Origin: Spiroplasma endosymbiont of Lonchoptera lutea
GTDB lineage: Bacteria > Bacillota_I > Bacilli_A > Mycoplasmatales > Nriv7
Reading direction: 5' to 3'
NCBI RefSeq assembly: GCF_964019715.1
Contig: NZ_OZ026463.1
Location: 620,001-684,000 of the forward strand
Length of the DNA: 64,000 nt
Shown here: positions 10,207 through 22,013 of the stretch, in pieces
How positions within the stretch are numbered: the stretch's first letter is position 1
Layout: the number at the start of each line of letters is the position of its first letter
The notes under the pieces: model-generated
What the model saw: the letters and a program-made list of their open reading frames with translations, nothing else
Told to the model about the DNA's origin: nothing
Database searches by the model: none
Made by a program: the position numbers and the translations under genes

Positions 10207-10620
10207 TTATAACATCATTAAAAATCCACTACTTGCTAATAATGAGCACTGCTTACGATTTGGTTGCTTTTTAGTATGAGCAAATACAATTAAGTCTTCT
10301 AAAATATCACTATCATAATCTTTAATATTAATCATTAATGAATAATTATTTAAAATTGCTATTGCTTGATATTTTGATTTATTAGTAATAGTTTGACAAA
10401 TCAAGTCAGCACTAGAAGTTGCAATTGCACAAGCATAACCCATAAACCGAGCTGAGACAATAACATCATTGATAACTACTAACTGTAAATTTAACTGATC
10501 AGCACAACTTAAATTAGGTTGCAATCGCTCAATTGCTTGGTTATGTTTAATAAAACCTTGATACTGAGGATTTTGATAATGATTAATAATTATCTTTCTT
10601 CATTCATTATAAGAAATCAT
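10207..10620 (-). CDS. sufU: SufU/IscU-type iron-sulfur scaffold
   Basis: 137 aa. It would receive sulfur from the upstream cysteine desulfurase. Three family cysteines are identifiable: 'NLSCADQ' (in place of the usual NPxCGD), 'GYACAIATSSADL' and 'RKQCSLL'. The Asp next to the first Cys, a zinc or iron ligand in SufU, is conserved in position with Ala replacing Gly (C-A-D). The start overlaps the sufS stop by 14 nt, which indicates translational coupling. The protein is divergent but complete. Confidence 0.86.
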
Positions 10621-11827
10621 CAATAAAATTACCTCCTGTTTTTAATGCGATAATTAATTTATCAACATCTTCTTTAGTATTATAAATATAAAAACTAGCT
10701 CGTAATGAACTTTTAACACCAAGTACTTGATCAATTAAACTAGCACAATGACTACCACTGCGAAGACAAATATTGTGGTTATTAGCTAAATTAACTGATA
10801 CATCGTGGGCAACAACATTATTAACATTAAAAACTAAAATGCCACTTTTAGCATTAGGATTATAAATTGTTACATTTAAATTTTCCCTTCGTATTTCATT
10901 AACAGCATAATCTTTTAAACTAGTAATATGGTTATGAATTGTTTCTAAACCAATATTTTGTAAATACTTAATCGCTTCTTGTAAACCAAAAATACCAGCA
11001 ATATTTTGCGTTCCTGATTCAAAACTCATATATCCTTGTAGTAAAGAATATGTTCCATTCTCATTAATAATACCATTATTACCGCCGCCTAATAACATTG
11101 GTGCTAATTTAGATAACATCATATTTTTTCCTCATAAAATACCAATACCCGTTGGCCCTAACATCTTATGACCAGAAAATACTAAAAAATCAATATCTCA
11201 ATCTTGAACATCAGTTTTAATATGACCAACTGATTGAGCACCATCAATAATAACAATAATGTTAGGATTATATTGTTTAATTGCTTGACAAATCGCTTTA
11301 GTATCATTAACAGTTCCTAAAACATTACTTATATTTGCAAAACTAACAATTTTAGTTTTCGGTGTTAATATTTTTTTAATATTAGTAATAGTAATCGTTA
11401 AATCTTCCAAACCAATATATTTAATCTTTGCTTGTTTAGTTTTTGCTAAACGATACCAAGGTAATAAATTAGAACTATGTTCAGCCATTGTTAATAAAAT
11501 CTCATCATCCTTAGAAATTAATGTTTCTAACCCTAAAGCCAATTGATTTAATCCAAAAGTAGTTGAAGGAATAAAGATAATCTCACTATCCTTACCATTA
11601 ATAAATTCAGCAACTAGTTTACGAATTTTTTGAATATTCTCATTACAATCATAGGCTAGTAAAAAATCAGTATTATGAGGATTAGTAGAATATTTTAAAT
11701 AATAATTAATAATATTGTCAATAACACATTGTGGTTTTAAACTAGTAGCACTATTATCTAAATAAACAATATTTTTATTTTTCTGAAAAAAGGGAAAATC
11801 TTTCTTAATATTTTTTATATCTGTCAT
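10607..11827 (-). CDS. sufS: Cysteine desulfurase, SufS type
   Basis: 406 aa, PLP-dependent. It removes sulfur from cysteine for FeS assembly and tRNA thiolation. The N-terminus 'YLDNSATSLKP' is typical. 'AEHSSNLLPW' holds the PLP-ring His, 'DGAQSVGHIKTDVQ' the PLP Asp, and 'SGHKMLGPTG' the Schiff-base Lys. The active cysteine lies in 'CLRSGSHCASL', the short-loop arrangement of the SufS group, which pairs with SufU. Two TGA codons read as Trp. AAAGGAAGAAATTAATTA precedes the ATG. Confidence 0.95.
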
Positions 11828-12099
11828 TAATTAATTTCTTCCTTTCTATCTTTAACTATTTTAATAATTCATTTAATTATTGTCTATCTACAAATATTAG
11901 ATATAAGAATTTTTAATAACTTTAAGAAATTATTATTTAATTAACTACTAGTATATTTTACCTAATTTAGGCGATAATTGCTATCCTTAACATAAAGTGC
12001 CCGTATTTTAGAAATTACATTTTTACTATATAGTGTATAATATGTATTGTAAAATTAAATATTTTATGAAAACTAATATTTAAGGAGTGATTGAGATTA

Positions 12100-14100
12100 A
12101 TGAAGAAAAAGATAGTTTTACCATTTGCTTTGGTGTTATCAATAAGTCCAATAATGACATCAGCAGCTTGCTCCAATAAATGAGAATTTATTGGTGATGA
12201 TGGTTCGCAAGTACTTCTTGACCTTCCAACATTAAAATTTAAAGAATTAGATGATTTTTCAGGAAAATTAGATCGAATTACAATTGATCAACTTTTCAAT
12301 AATTTCATTAACAATAATGAAATTAAAAAAGAACAATTTGTTGAGTTTACTAAACGCTTACAACTATCTGTTCTTAAAAGCAAAAAAAATGATCCGATAT
12401 TTAAAAAAAGTTACGATAATATGATGACTAATTTAAATACTTATATTGAAGGAACTTTACATAAACAATGAGGAAATAATAAAACCAAAGAAGAAGCTAA
12501 AGAATATAAAAAATGAGGCGGTCCAGAAGGATTTAAAGATCATTTATTATTAGATAATTCTACTCCCAATAATGTTTATGAAACTTTTCGAAAAAAATTT
12601 ATTAATGACTTTCAAATTGATTATGATCGCTATAGTATGGAGCAAATTAAAAGAATTGCCAATGATTTAATAAAGAAAATCAACAGCGATGGTGATAATT
12701 TTAACATTGATTTATGATATGGTAGTAAAACCGAAACCGAAACTCGGAACCGAGCATTAAGAAAAGCATATGAACTTAATGATAATAATGAATTAAAAGA
12801 AAAAATTAAAAGTCTTTTCAATACTTTTGCTATCAAGCCAGAAAATCTTGTTAAATTTGATGAGAGCAATAAGGTAATGATGAACCCTGATGCTCAACAA
12901 TCAAATAAATTAAGTAAAGAGCAAAAATTTATTGCCGAACAATGATACTTTAATTTAAAACCGTTATTAGTTTCTCAAATTAATTTTAAATATGATGGTA
13001 AAGACAAAAATGGTTTAGAAGATGGCATTGAAGCAAAAGATTTTGATGAAAATAAGAATTTAAAAAACATTAATGATTTTTTAAGTGATGCTAAAAGTAA
13101 ATCTTTTGAACAATTGGCTGGTTTGTATAGCGATGATAACAAAACAACCTTTGGTCAATTACCTAATTTATTAACTTTAGATAGTTCTAATGATAAATTT
13201 AGTCCAATATTTAAAGCAGCAACTTATGATTTAGCATACGATGGTACTGATGGCGGAAGTATCCCAACTGATTTTAATGCCCTTTTAAAGGATTTAAATG
13301 ACGAACGAAAAGATAGCAACAAAAATATTATTTTTAAAAAAATTAAAATTGGTACTGATAAAGTTGTTTTTATTGCTGATACGAATGAAGTGCGTTTTAT
13401 TAAAATTAATGGTTATGACAAGTTACGAAAAGGTTATGATGCTGATGGTGATATTGGCGAAAATCAAGAAAGTGACGGCAAATATCCGGCAATAACTTCA
13501 GATGAAAATATGCGTCTTGCTAAAACTCCCTATTTACAATATTTATTTGATGAATTTAAAAAACGCGTTGATGATAATCCTCAAAGTGAAAGTTCTGGTT
13601 TTAATCCTTTGAATGAAATTAAAACTTATACTGATTTTTCCCAAAATAATATTGACAATAATGAAAACTGATGATTTTGATTTTGAGATATGATGGCGTG
13701 ATTAGAACGAGATGATGATAAACCAAATAATGAATGATATAAAGAATATATTGAATTTGACCAAGATAAATGAAGTGCTATTTTAGGTAAAATATTTAAA
13801 ACTTCTCGTTCATCACTTTTAGGAACTAAAATTAATATTTTAAGTAAAAATCTAAATGATGAAAATGATGCCATTAATAAGATTCCTAATAAAAATCAAA
13901 CTATTGGAGCGTTAATTGATGTTAATACAGTTATTAATGATAACTTTATGAATAATAAAGATAACTTATGAACTATTAAAGCGATTACTCCCCCAACTCC
14001 TCCTATTAAACCTAAAAACAATCATTCTTCAAAAGGGAACCTTTATTCATCAACAGAAATTAGTAACTACTGATTAGCATTAGAAAAGGAGAAACATTAA
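12100..14100 (+). CDS. Large lipoprotein, unknown function
   Basis: 666 aa. The N-terminus is a prolipoprotein signal (MKKKIVLPFALVLSISP...) with lipobox S-A-A-C at about residues 21-24. The rest is very hydrophilic, rich in Asn, Lys and Asp, with no further membrane segment. A Trp-rich spot 'NWWFWFWDMMAWLERDD' near residue 525 is unusual and comes from consecutive TGA codons. The Pro-rich 'PPTPPIKP' near the C-terminus may be a linker. A TATAAT at 12036-12041 and AAGGAG at 12082-12087 give plausible signals. The next gene starts 1 nt after its stop and encodes another lipoprotein, so the two probably act together on the cell surface. Paired lipoproteins of this kind are common in Mollicutes; no specific family is recognised. 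Confidence 0.85.
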
Positions 14101-14101
14101 G

Positions 14102-15589
14102 ATGCAAATACTAAAGAAATTAGTCAGTTTCACGAGTACAATTTTAATATCTTCATCTCCTATTGTAACTGTTATTGCTTGTAGTAAATCTAAAGACCGC
14201 ATTGATAGTAATATATCTGAAAAAACTCAAGAAGAACAATTTATTAAATTATTAGAAATAACCGATAAAAATAATATTACTGGAAAAGCATTATTTGATA
14301 AATTTAAAGGTAAGATTAGTGAATATGGTTTTAATGCTATTAAAGAGATTATTGCTCGTAATGAATTTGTTACGATATATGCGAAAATGCGAGGCAAAAA
14401 AATTGAAAACTTATCTGAGACAGAAATTACCAATTATTTGCAACAATTTGATAACCTTTGAAACCAAATAGCAGGTGATAAATTATATCAAGAATACTTA
14501 AAAGCAAGATTAAATAATAGTTTCTTAGAAGCAACAGTTACTAAACAAGGATACGACATTAAGCAATCAGCGGAATGGCATATTTTAGGAACTTGAGATG
14601 AAGAAAAAGATGAGGCCTATACTGATACAATTCAACCAAGCATTAATGATTTAATGACAGCCGAAATCACAAGCACCAACAATGAAACCATAAATTATAA
14701 AGTTAAAGTTCGTGAACGATTTGCTGATTACTATAATGCACAAATTAAACCTACTATTCTTGATAATTTAATGACAATGACTTGATTACAAGATCGGATT
14801 TTTGAATTAAAAAAAGATGGTAATTATTCATTGCCAATAAGTTGAACTGTTCCTAAAAATGTACAAACATTTGATTCAGGTAATGTTTGAGATAGTAAAA
14901 TAAAAATGGTTTGAGAAGTAAAAGTTAAAAAGGAAAATGAAGCAAATTTACCTAACGATGATGTTGTGTTAATTCCTGATAATGATACTTTCAAAAATAA
15001 ATTTAAACCTGATAATAATGAAATCAAAACAATTTTTGATCCAATATTTAATATGGCCGGTTTTCGTGGTTTTGTTGCTTATGGTAATGATAATAATCCT
15101 TATGGTGATAACACAATGGAAGATTTTTATAAAGAACAAGTGAAAGAGAGACAAATTGTTGGCTTTGCTAGCAGTAAAGCTCCTAACGATTCTGAAATAA
15201 ATAAATTTTATACTGAAGACCGTCGTTATGTATCTAAAATTTATGTTCTCCCAATTTTTGTCACTGATTTGTTTAAAGGTTATAAAATTGATGATGATAA
15301 AGAAATTCAAATTGATAATGGGATAGAATTTGAGTGAAAAAATAATACTAATAAAACGGGAACTAAAAAAAATAGCGCCCGCAATAATACGGGAATGCAA
15401 AATCTTCCTAATAATCAAAAAACATCATTAATTAATGAATTATTATTTACAATTTCCAAAGATGATAATTTAAAAAAGAATGCTAGTCAATATTTATATA
15501 CAAAATACATTGTAACTAAGAAAAATATTTACGATAAAAAGATATGAGAAGATTTATCTACTTATTTCCAAGATGAAGAAGATGATTAA
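14102..15589 (+). CDS. Lipoprotein, unknown function (second of a pair)
   Basis: 495 aa with a signal peptide and lipobox V-I-A-C (about residue 27). The mature part is Lys/Asn/Asp-rich and has no obvious domain. It starts 'MQILKKLVSFTSTIL', with the ribosome site AAAGGAG lying inside the end of the preceding gene, so translation is coupled. 'PIFNMAGFRGFVAYGNDNNPYG' around residue 320 is the least polar, most motif-like portion. Eight or more TGA codons read as Trp. A strong terminator follows. No homology is recognised. Confidence 0.85.
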
Positions 15590-15594
15590 TTTAC

Positions 15595-15627
15595 AAAAAA
15601 AGAGAACAGTTAACTGTTCTCTTTTTT
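15595..15627 (+). terminator. Intrinsic terminator after the lipoprotein pair
   Basis: Near-perfect palindrome AAAGAGAACAGT/ACTGTTCTCTTT flanked by A- and T-runs. Confidence 0.9.
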
Positions 15628-15646
15628 AAACAAGGAGGATTATTAA

Positions 15647-16063
15647 ATGAATGAACAATCTTGTTTATTTTGCAAAATAATTTTGCACGAAATTCCTAGT
15701 CATATAATTTATGAAGATGAACATACAATTGCCTTTTTAGACATTATGCCTCTTGACAAAGGACACACCCTAGTTATCCCTAAAATTCATAGTACAAATT
15801 TTATTAATACTAATGACGACATCATTTCTTTTGTTAATATTACTGCTAAAAAAGTCGCTCAGCAAATTGAAATGCAACTTAATACTTCAGCATTTAATTT
15901 TATTTCTAATAATGGTATTCTTGCTGGACAAACTATTGAACATTATCATTTACATATTATCCCTAAATATTCTTCCCACAGTGGTTTACAATTACCAAAA
16001 AGTCAAATCGTTGTTGACAGTAAAAAACTAACAGCATTAGAAAAAAAACTTAAATTTAATTAA
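15647..16063 (+). CDS. HIT-family nucleotide hydrolase
   Basis: 138 aa. The histidine-triad motif is present as 'EHYHLHIIP', with the catalytic middle His, and the N-terminal 'CLFCKIILHEIPSHIIYED' is the classic HinT/Hit opening. These enzymes split nucleoside phosphoramidates and similar AMP conjugates. AAGGAGG sits 8 nt before the ATG. In many mollicutes a HIT gene lies next to surface lipoprotein genes, as here. Terminators on both sides make it a single-gene unit. Confidence 0.93.
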   Translation: MNEQSCLFCKIILHEIPSHIIYEDEHTIAFLDIMPLDKGHTLVIPKIHSTNFINTNDDIISFVNITAKKVAQQIEMQLNTSAFNFISNNGILAGQTIEHYHLHIIPKYSSHSGLQLPKSQIVVDSKKLTALEKKLKFN

Positions 16064-16098
16064 AAAAGAATTCCTAGATTTGTTAGGAATTCTTTTTT
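16062..16098 (+). terminator. Intrinsic terminator after the HIT gene
   Basis: Stem AAAAAGAATTCCTA / TAGGAATTCTTTTT with a T-run. It begins at the stop codon. Confidence 0.9.
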
Positions 16099-16104
16099 AA
16101 TAAA

Positions 16105-17165
16105 CCTGAATTGTAAATATAAATGGGACAGTTTTTTAAAATAATTGTATTAAATCTATTGGTCTTTTATAAGATAATGATTTTCTGGGTGTAGAATTAA
16201 TTTGAAATGCTATAGAATTTAAGTCTTTTTGTTTATATGAAGATAAATCAGTAGATTTTGGTAAATATCTTCTTAAAATACCATTATTGTTTTCATTTAA
16301 ACCTCTTTGACAAGGTTTTCCGGCATCTGCAAAATAAATTTTAACATTACAATTTTTTTCAATTAATTTTCATTTACTAAATTCTTTACCACGATCAAAA
16401 GTAATAGTTTTAATTGTTCCTGGTATTAATTTTGAAATAAATTTTATTATACTTTGTGTAATACTTTCTGCTTTATGATTTTTAGTTTTCAAAGGAATTG
16501 TGGTTTTTGATCATAGATCAGCTAAAGTAATAATAGAACTTTTATGATCTTTACCAACGATAGTATCTCCCTCTAAATGGCCAAATTCTTGTATATTTTT
16601 AATATTTGGAATTATTAAATTTCTTTCATGAATAGATTTACAATTATTAATTCTGCCCCTAGTTTCTTTTTGTTTATGAGGTTTATTTTTGCCTTTTCTC
16701 AATAAATTTTTTTCATCAAAACCCATTCGATTTGTTTTAAACATGTTATATAAAGTTTTTGTTGAAATATTTTTTATTTTATTTTTCTTTAAAAAATCAG
16801 CAATTATATCAAGAGCATAATTTTTAGTAATTAACAAATGATTGATAGTATTAATTTCTGTTAAAGTTAAAATTATTAATTTTCTACCTGCATTTTGTTT
16901 ATTTTTTTGAACTTGATTCAATATTTCTAATGGTAATAAGTTTTGATTTAATAATTTACAAACTCTGTGTACAGTTGATTTACTATAATCAATTGCTTTT
17001 GCTATTTTACGAATAGAAAATCCATAACTTTTATATTCTTTTATTGCTATTATTGATTCAATAGTCAGATACTTATACATTGTGCTAATTCCTTTCTTTT
17101 CTTAATTATAGAATTAACACAATTTGTTTTTTATATAAGTGTCCTTTTTAATTTTACATTTCAGG
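16105..17165 (-). mobile_element. IS30-A copy 2, complete
   Basis: 1061 bp. Inserted between the HIT terminator and yhaM, 11 bp from the yhaM stop codon. No clear target duplication (left flank ...TAAA, right flank TAAT...). Confidence 0.92.
16136..17080 (-). CDS. IS30-A transposase, copy 2
   Basis: 314 aa, intact and nearly identical to the copy at 4836. One visible difference is Leu for Ile just before Trp190 (GATCTATGATC on the reverse strand). The catalytic D, D, E residues are unchanged, so it is probably functional. Confidence 0.92.
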
Positions 17166-17176
17166 TAATTAATTAT

Positions 17177-18124
17177 TTAATTTTCACTGTTAAAATAATT
17201 GTGACGATAAAAACTACGATTTTCTAGTCCGCCAATGCGTTGTGAAAAAGCTTCATTTTCAATTTGTTCTAAACCACTATCAATCGCATAAATTCTCGCA
17301 TCTAAATTATCAATATGATGCAAAATTTCTGCTTCCATAATTTGTGGTAAAACTGGCGAACCATATTCATTTTTACCATGACTTGCTAAAATCATATGTT
17401 GTAATAAAACTACTTGTTGCATATCTAATTGTAATTTCTCGCCAATGGTAGCAATTTCACCAGCCATAATTGAAATATGTCCTATTAATTTACCTTGCAC
17501 ACTATATTCAACTGTTAAATCACCTTGTAATTCTTTAGTTTTTCCCATATCATGTAAAATAATTCCCACATATAATAAACTTTTATTAATTTTACGATCA
17601 TTATAAATTTCACAAATCGCTTTTGCTGTTTGTAACATAGTTAGTGTATGTCACATTAATCCCGAATGAATATTATGATGATGTCTAACCGCTGCTGGAG
17701 AAATTTTAAAACGATCTTGTTGCGTCTTTAAAATTTCTTCAACAATTTGTTTTCAAACATTATTTTTAATCTCCCCAATAAACTCATTAATTTGTTCTCA
17801 CATTAAACTTTCACTAACTGGAGCACTTTTAACAAACAAATTAAGATCTGCTTCTTGTAAAGGAATAATTTCATAATTATTAATTTTAACTTGTAAACTT
17901 CTTTGATATTCTGAAACTAAACCATTAATTTCAACAATTACTCCTGCTTGTAATCTAATTGCATCTTCGCGTTGTGAATTTCATAAGCGGGCTTCAATAA
18001 GTCCTGTTTTATCTTTTAAAGTTACTGTTAAATATGTTGCTCCATTATTTGCTGTTCCTTGATTAACTTTTTCAACTAAGAATTTATCAAGAACATTACT
18101 ATTTGCTTTTAAATCTTTAATCAT
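17177..18124 (-). CDS. yhaM: 3'-5' exoribonuclease YhaM
   Basis: 315 aa, the standard YhaM length. The N-terminal OB-fold ('VEKVNQGTANNGATYLTVTLKDKTG') binds nucleic acid. The HD domain follows with 'AAVRHHHNIHSGLMWHTLTM', metal-binding 'LHDMGK', 'HISIMAG' and 'HMILASHG'. Family members degrade RNA or ssDNA 3'-5' with a metal. The start overlaps the pgcA stop by 8 nt, so it is translated from the same message. An IS30-A copy sits 11 nt past its stop but does not damage it. Confidence 0.92.
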
Positions 18125-19811
18125 CTAATTTCCCTTTCTTTAAATGTAAATAATTTTTTTCTAAATCGGAAAACATTAATTCCATTTTTATTTTTGCTGT
18201 TTTCACTGATTTATCAACACAAACAAAATAAAATTTAATTTTTGGTTCGGTACCACTAGCTCTTATTGCCAACCACGAACCATCATTAAAATAAAATTTT
18301 AATAAATCTTGGGGAGGCATATTATATAAACCTTGCAAATAATCTTCTTTTTTTGCTAATTTAATATTATTTAAACTAACAATTGAATCTTTTCTTAACT
18401 TTGCTAAAATCGTCTTAATCGCTTTTTGCCCACTAGTACCTTTTAAAACAACATTAACCGTATTAAAGTAAAAATATCCATATTTTTGATAAATATCTTC
18501 TAAAACATCTACCAATGACTTATTTTGTTGGCGATAATAATTGCAAGCCTCAGCAACAACCATTGCTGCGGCAATACCATCTTTATCACGAGTTAAATCT
18601 TTAACAACATAACCATATGCTTCTTCAAAACCAAAAACAAAATTTATATTCCGTGTCTTTTCTTTTGCCATTTCATTACCAATTCATTTAAAACCAGTTA
18701 ATGTTTTAATAACTTCACAACCATAAGATTTTGCTACCAAATCACTTAAATGACCAGTAACAAAAGTATTATACATTACTGGATTAGATGGCATAATTTT
18801 TTGCTGTTGATAATGACTTAATAAGTATTCTAACAAAATTGGTGCTGTTTCATTACCATTTAATAAAATATACTCATTATGATATAAAACTGCAATGCCA
18901 ATTCTGTCACTATCAGGGTCATTAATAATAATTAAGTCAGCATTATTTTTCTTAGCATATTTAATAGCTAATGTAAAAGATTCAGCAACTTCGGGATTAG
19001 GTGATGGTGTATTACTAAAATTAGGATCAAAATCTCATTGTTCTTTAACAGGAATAACTTGATAATTACTACTTTGTAAAACATTCATTACTCAATCACG
19101 ACTAGTACCGTGCTGATTAGAAAAAACTATCTTAATATCCTTTTGTTCATTAGGATAAAATTGTAATGCTTTAACATCTTTAATATATTCTTCTTCAACA
19201 ATAATCGGAACAGTTTTTATTAATTGTTTTTGAATTGGTTTTAGTAACTTAAAGACATCCTCAATAGCAATATTTTCCATATTATTACCAACTTCATCAG
19301 TAACAACTGGTAAAAATTGACAACCATTTTCATCATAAATTTTAAAACCATTATATTCAGGCGGATTATGGCTAGCAGTAATTACAGCACCAGCTAAAGC
19401 ATTTAATTTTCTCACACTATATGATAATAATGGTGTTGGTCGTAAATCATTATTAGTAAATAAGTATACAGGAATACTATAACTAGTAAAAATATTAGCT
19501 ACTTCTTGACTAAATTCTAATGAATAATGACGATTATCATGAGCAATAACAATTCCTTTTTGTAATTCATCCATTTCATAATGTTTTTGTAAATATTGGA
19601 TAAAAGCAATTGTTGCCTTCCTAATATTATAAATATTCATTCTGGCAATTCCAGGTCCCATAATCCCACGAATTCCTGCTGTACCAAAACTTAATGAATT
19701 ACTAAAAGCATCAATAATTTCTTTTTCATTCATTGCAATTAACTGCTCTCTTAATTGTGGTTCTAAATCATTTTTATTTAATCATTTTTGGTATTCTTTT
19801 TGATACGCCAT
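18117..19811 (-). CDS. pgcA: Phosphoglucomutase/phosphomannomutase
   Basis: 564 aa, the length of the firmicute PgcA group of alpha-D-phosphohexomutases. It moves phosphate between C6 and C1 of glucose or mannose, feeding glycolipid or polysaccharide precursors. The four hallmark loops are present in order: 'TASHNPPEYNG' (phosphoserine), 'DPDSDRIG' (metal), 'GFEEAYGY' (sugar specificity) and 'RASGTEPKIKFY' (phosphate). Several TGA codons read as Trp. ATG 19811 has AGGAGGAAAATAT upstream, an unusually strong ribosome site. Confidence 0.95.
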
Positions 19812-19885
19812 ATTTTCCTCCTATTAATTGTTAATCCTTATTAATTTTACTATAAATTTAAAGTAATATCTTATTTTTAATTTAT

Positions 19886-20962
19886 GCCAAATTGTAAAGT
19901 TAAGTGCAACTAAATTATTTTTCTAACCAAATATTCGATTGGCGAAAGATAATTTAGTATTTTTCTTGGTCTTTGGTTTAAAGACAATATAAATTTATGA
20001 ACTGCATTTTTAGTAGTGTTTGAAAAATTAAATTTTTTAGGAAATTTTTCTCTAATTAAACCATTAGTATTTTCATTAGTACCTCTTTGTCAAGGTGAAT
20101 ATGCATCAGCAAAATAAATTTTCACATTTAAATTTTTTTCAAGTTGTTGTCAATTAGCAAATTCTTTACCCCTATCAAATGTTATAGTCTTAACAAGATT
20201 ATTTGGAAGAATTGATAAATAATGACTAATATTTTTGTTAATAACTTTAGTAGTTCTATTTTCAACTAATATTGCTAAAGTAAATTTTGATGTTCTTTCA
20301 ACTAAAGTTATTAAACATGATTTACTTTTACCTCGTGATGATACTACAGTATCACCTTCTCAATGGCCAAGAGTTATGCGATTATTAACATTTCGTTCTT
20401 TAATGGATTTACCATTAAATTTACCCCGATTTTCTTGAGATTTTCGTTTCTTACCTTTTCTTCTTAAATTTTTACTAGTAACCTTTTCAAGTAATCCAGA
20501 ATAAATTCAATTGTAAATTGTTTTAAAACTAATAATTCATTCTTGATGAAAATTTTTAATTCTGCCATAAATTTGTTCAGGCGATCAACCTAATAATAAT
20601 TTTTGTTGTACATATTTTACTAATTCTCTATTTTTAAATTTATGAAAATAAACATGTAATTGTTTTCTATTTTCTGCTTTATTTTGTGCAATTAATGAAA
20701 AATAATGATTATTATCTTTATTTCTATTAACTTCTCGATTAATAGTACTAATACTTCGATTAAGATTTTTAGCTATTTCACTAATTTTTACTTTAAATTT
20801 CAATTGATTCTCAATATAAATTCTTTCATCTATGCCAAGATGTTTGTATCCCATATAAAAACTCCTTAAATTTACTTTTTCTAAAATAAACTTAGCATCA
20901 TGAAATTTTTATATGAAATCTTTTGCAATTTTATTTACTTGCACTTACAAGTATAATTCAGC
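19886..20962 (-). mobile_element. IS30-B copy 1, complete
   Basis: 1077 bp between GCCAAATTGTAAAGTTAAGTG and the GCTGAATTATACTTGTAAGTG end (as read inward). The flanks (TTAT / TATT) do not form the 4-bp duplication seen at other copies, so one side was probably deleted or exchanged after insertion. Confidence 0.9.
19910..20854 (-). CDS. IS30-B transposase (IS30-family DDE)
   Basis: 314 aa, clearly distinct from the IS30-A protein. N-terminal HTH 'ISEIAKNLNRSISTINREVNRN' (about residues 24-45). Catalytic residues are D168 in 'GHWEGDTVV', D227 in 'TFDRGKEFA' and E261 in 'GTNENTNG', with 33 residues between the last two. Several TGA codons read as Trp, including one in 'YSPWQRGTNEN'. Full length and apparently intact. 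Compared with the copies at 39917 and 44361 there is one Phe/Leu substitution (NF versus NL). Confidence 0.93.
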
Positions 20963-21963
20963 TATTTTAATGCCGAGGCTTTAATACCATTACATATTTA
21001 TACTTATAAAGAAGATAAAGAACAAGATATGCTTCCAATTTCTGTAAAAGTTAAACAAAAAGAAACAACTTCTAAAGTTGAAGATTTTGTGAAATCTGCA
21101 ATTGTGAGTGGTATTACCGCAGGGGGGGGAGTTTATTATTAATTAAAGAAAAAATTAAAGCATTAAGTTTAAGTGGTATTGCTAATGGATTAAGACAATT
21201 TTCTTCTTTTGCCAGCATCAATAGTTTAAATATGTATAATGATTTTAATTCAATTGACGATATTAGTTCTGTTAGTAGTATGGATTATGATATTTTTACT
21301 GAATTAACGACAATCCTACCTAGTAGGTCAAGTAGTGAACAAACTTTTTTTGAAACAACAATTAACAGTTCTGAAGCACCACTAAATTTTTTAAAGCAAA
21401 CTGTTAATGAATGAGTACAATATGTAAAATTGAAACAACAATCAATGCCTTTTAAAAAACAGTTATATTTTAGTTCGGTTGTTAATAGTGAGTTATTAAA
21501 TAAGTATTTTCAAAGTTTAACAATTAAGGAATTTAATCATAATTTATCTTATTTAAGATGAGGTCTTTTTGATCGCTATCGGATCGGTAAATTAATTGAT
21601 ATTAATAGTAATTTTCAAGTGAATATTCCTTTAAAAAATTATAAATTTTTACCACCAAGTTTAAATATGATTACTAAATTTAAAAGTGCTATTGCTAATG
21701 CATTTAAATCGTTAGTGTTGAGATTGGAATATATTGATACTATTAGTAATATATCGCAAGAACAAGGTAGTGAATTATTAAAAAGAATTTTATGACATTA
21801 TTTGGATAGTGGAACAATCAAAATTGATAATGAGATTCATTATTTTAGTTCGGATTCCTTTTGAATTCAATTATATAATCTTACAAACAATAAATTATTA
21901 GTTTATTTAAATCATTTTCTATTTATGGAACCTTTAAAATTAGAATTTAGTTTATACAATTAG
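20963..21963 (+). pseudogene. Unknown protein gene, 5' end lost and frame broken at a poly-G tract
   Basis: Reading from the IS30-B edge, the frame runs 'FNAEALIPLHIYTYKEDKEQD...VKSAIVSGITAGGG', then hits TAA just after eight Gs (21122-21129). With nine Gs the frame continues uninterrupted through 'SLLLIKEKIKALSLSG' to TAG 21961. The continuation is about 275 residues, rich in Ser, Asn and Leu with no recognised domain. The beginning of the gene is not on the other side of the IS30-B copy. AGGAGG at its stop codon serves the next gene, so the two formed an operon. The G-tract may allow phase switching. Confidence 0.65.
21122..21129 (+). repeat. Poly-G tract (8 G) inside a coding sequence
   Basis: Eight consecutive Gs in an otherwise AT-rich region. 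One more G would restore the reading frame across the tract. Confidence 0.85.
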
Positions 21964-22013
21964 GAGGTTATTATTAATGCAAAAATCAATAAAATTATGG
22001 TTTGTTTTAATTA

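Noticed and set aside
14227-15418. Minus-strand ORFs across the second lipoprotein gene
   Set aside because: They are antisense shadows made of low-complexity Ile/Phe/Asn codons and have no ribosome sites.
20235-20438. Repeated 67-aa ORF also seen at 39917, 44361 and 50722
   Set aside because: Antisense to the IS30-B transposase in every copy; it recurs only because the IS recurs.
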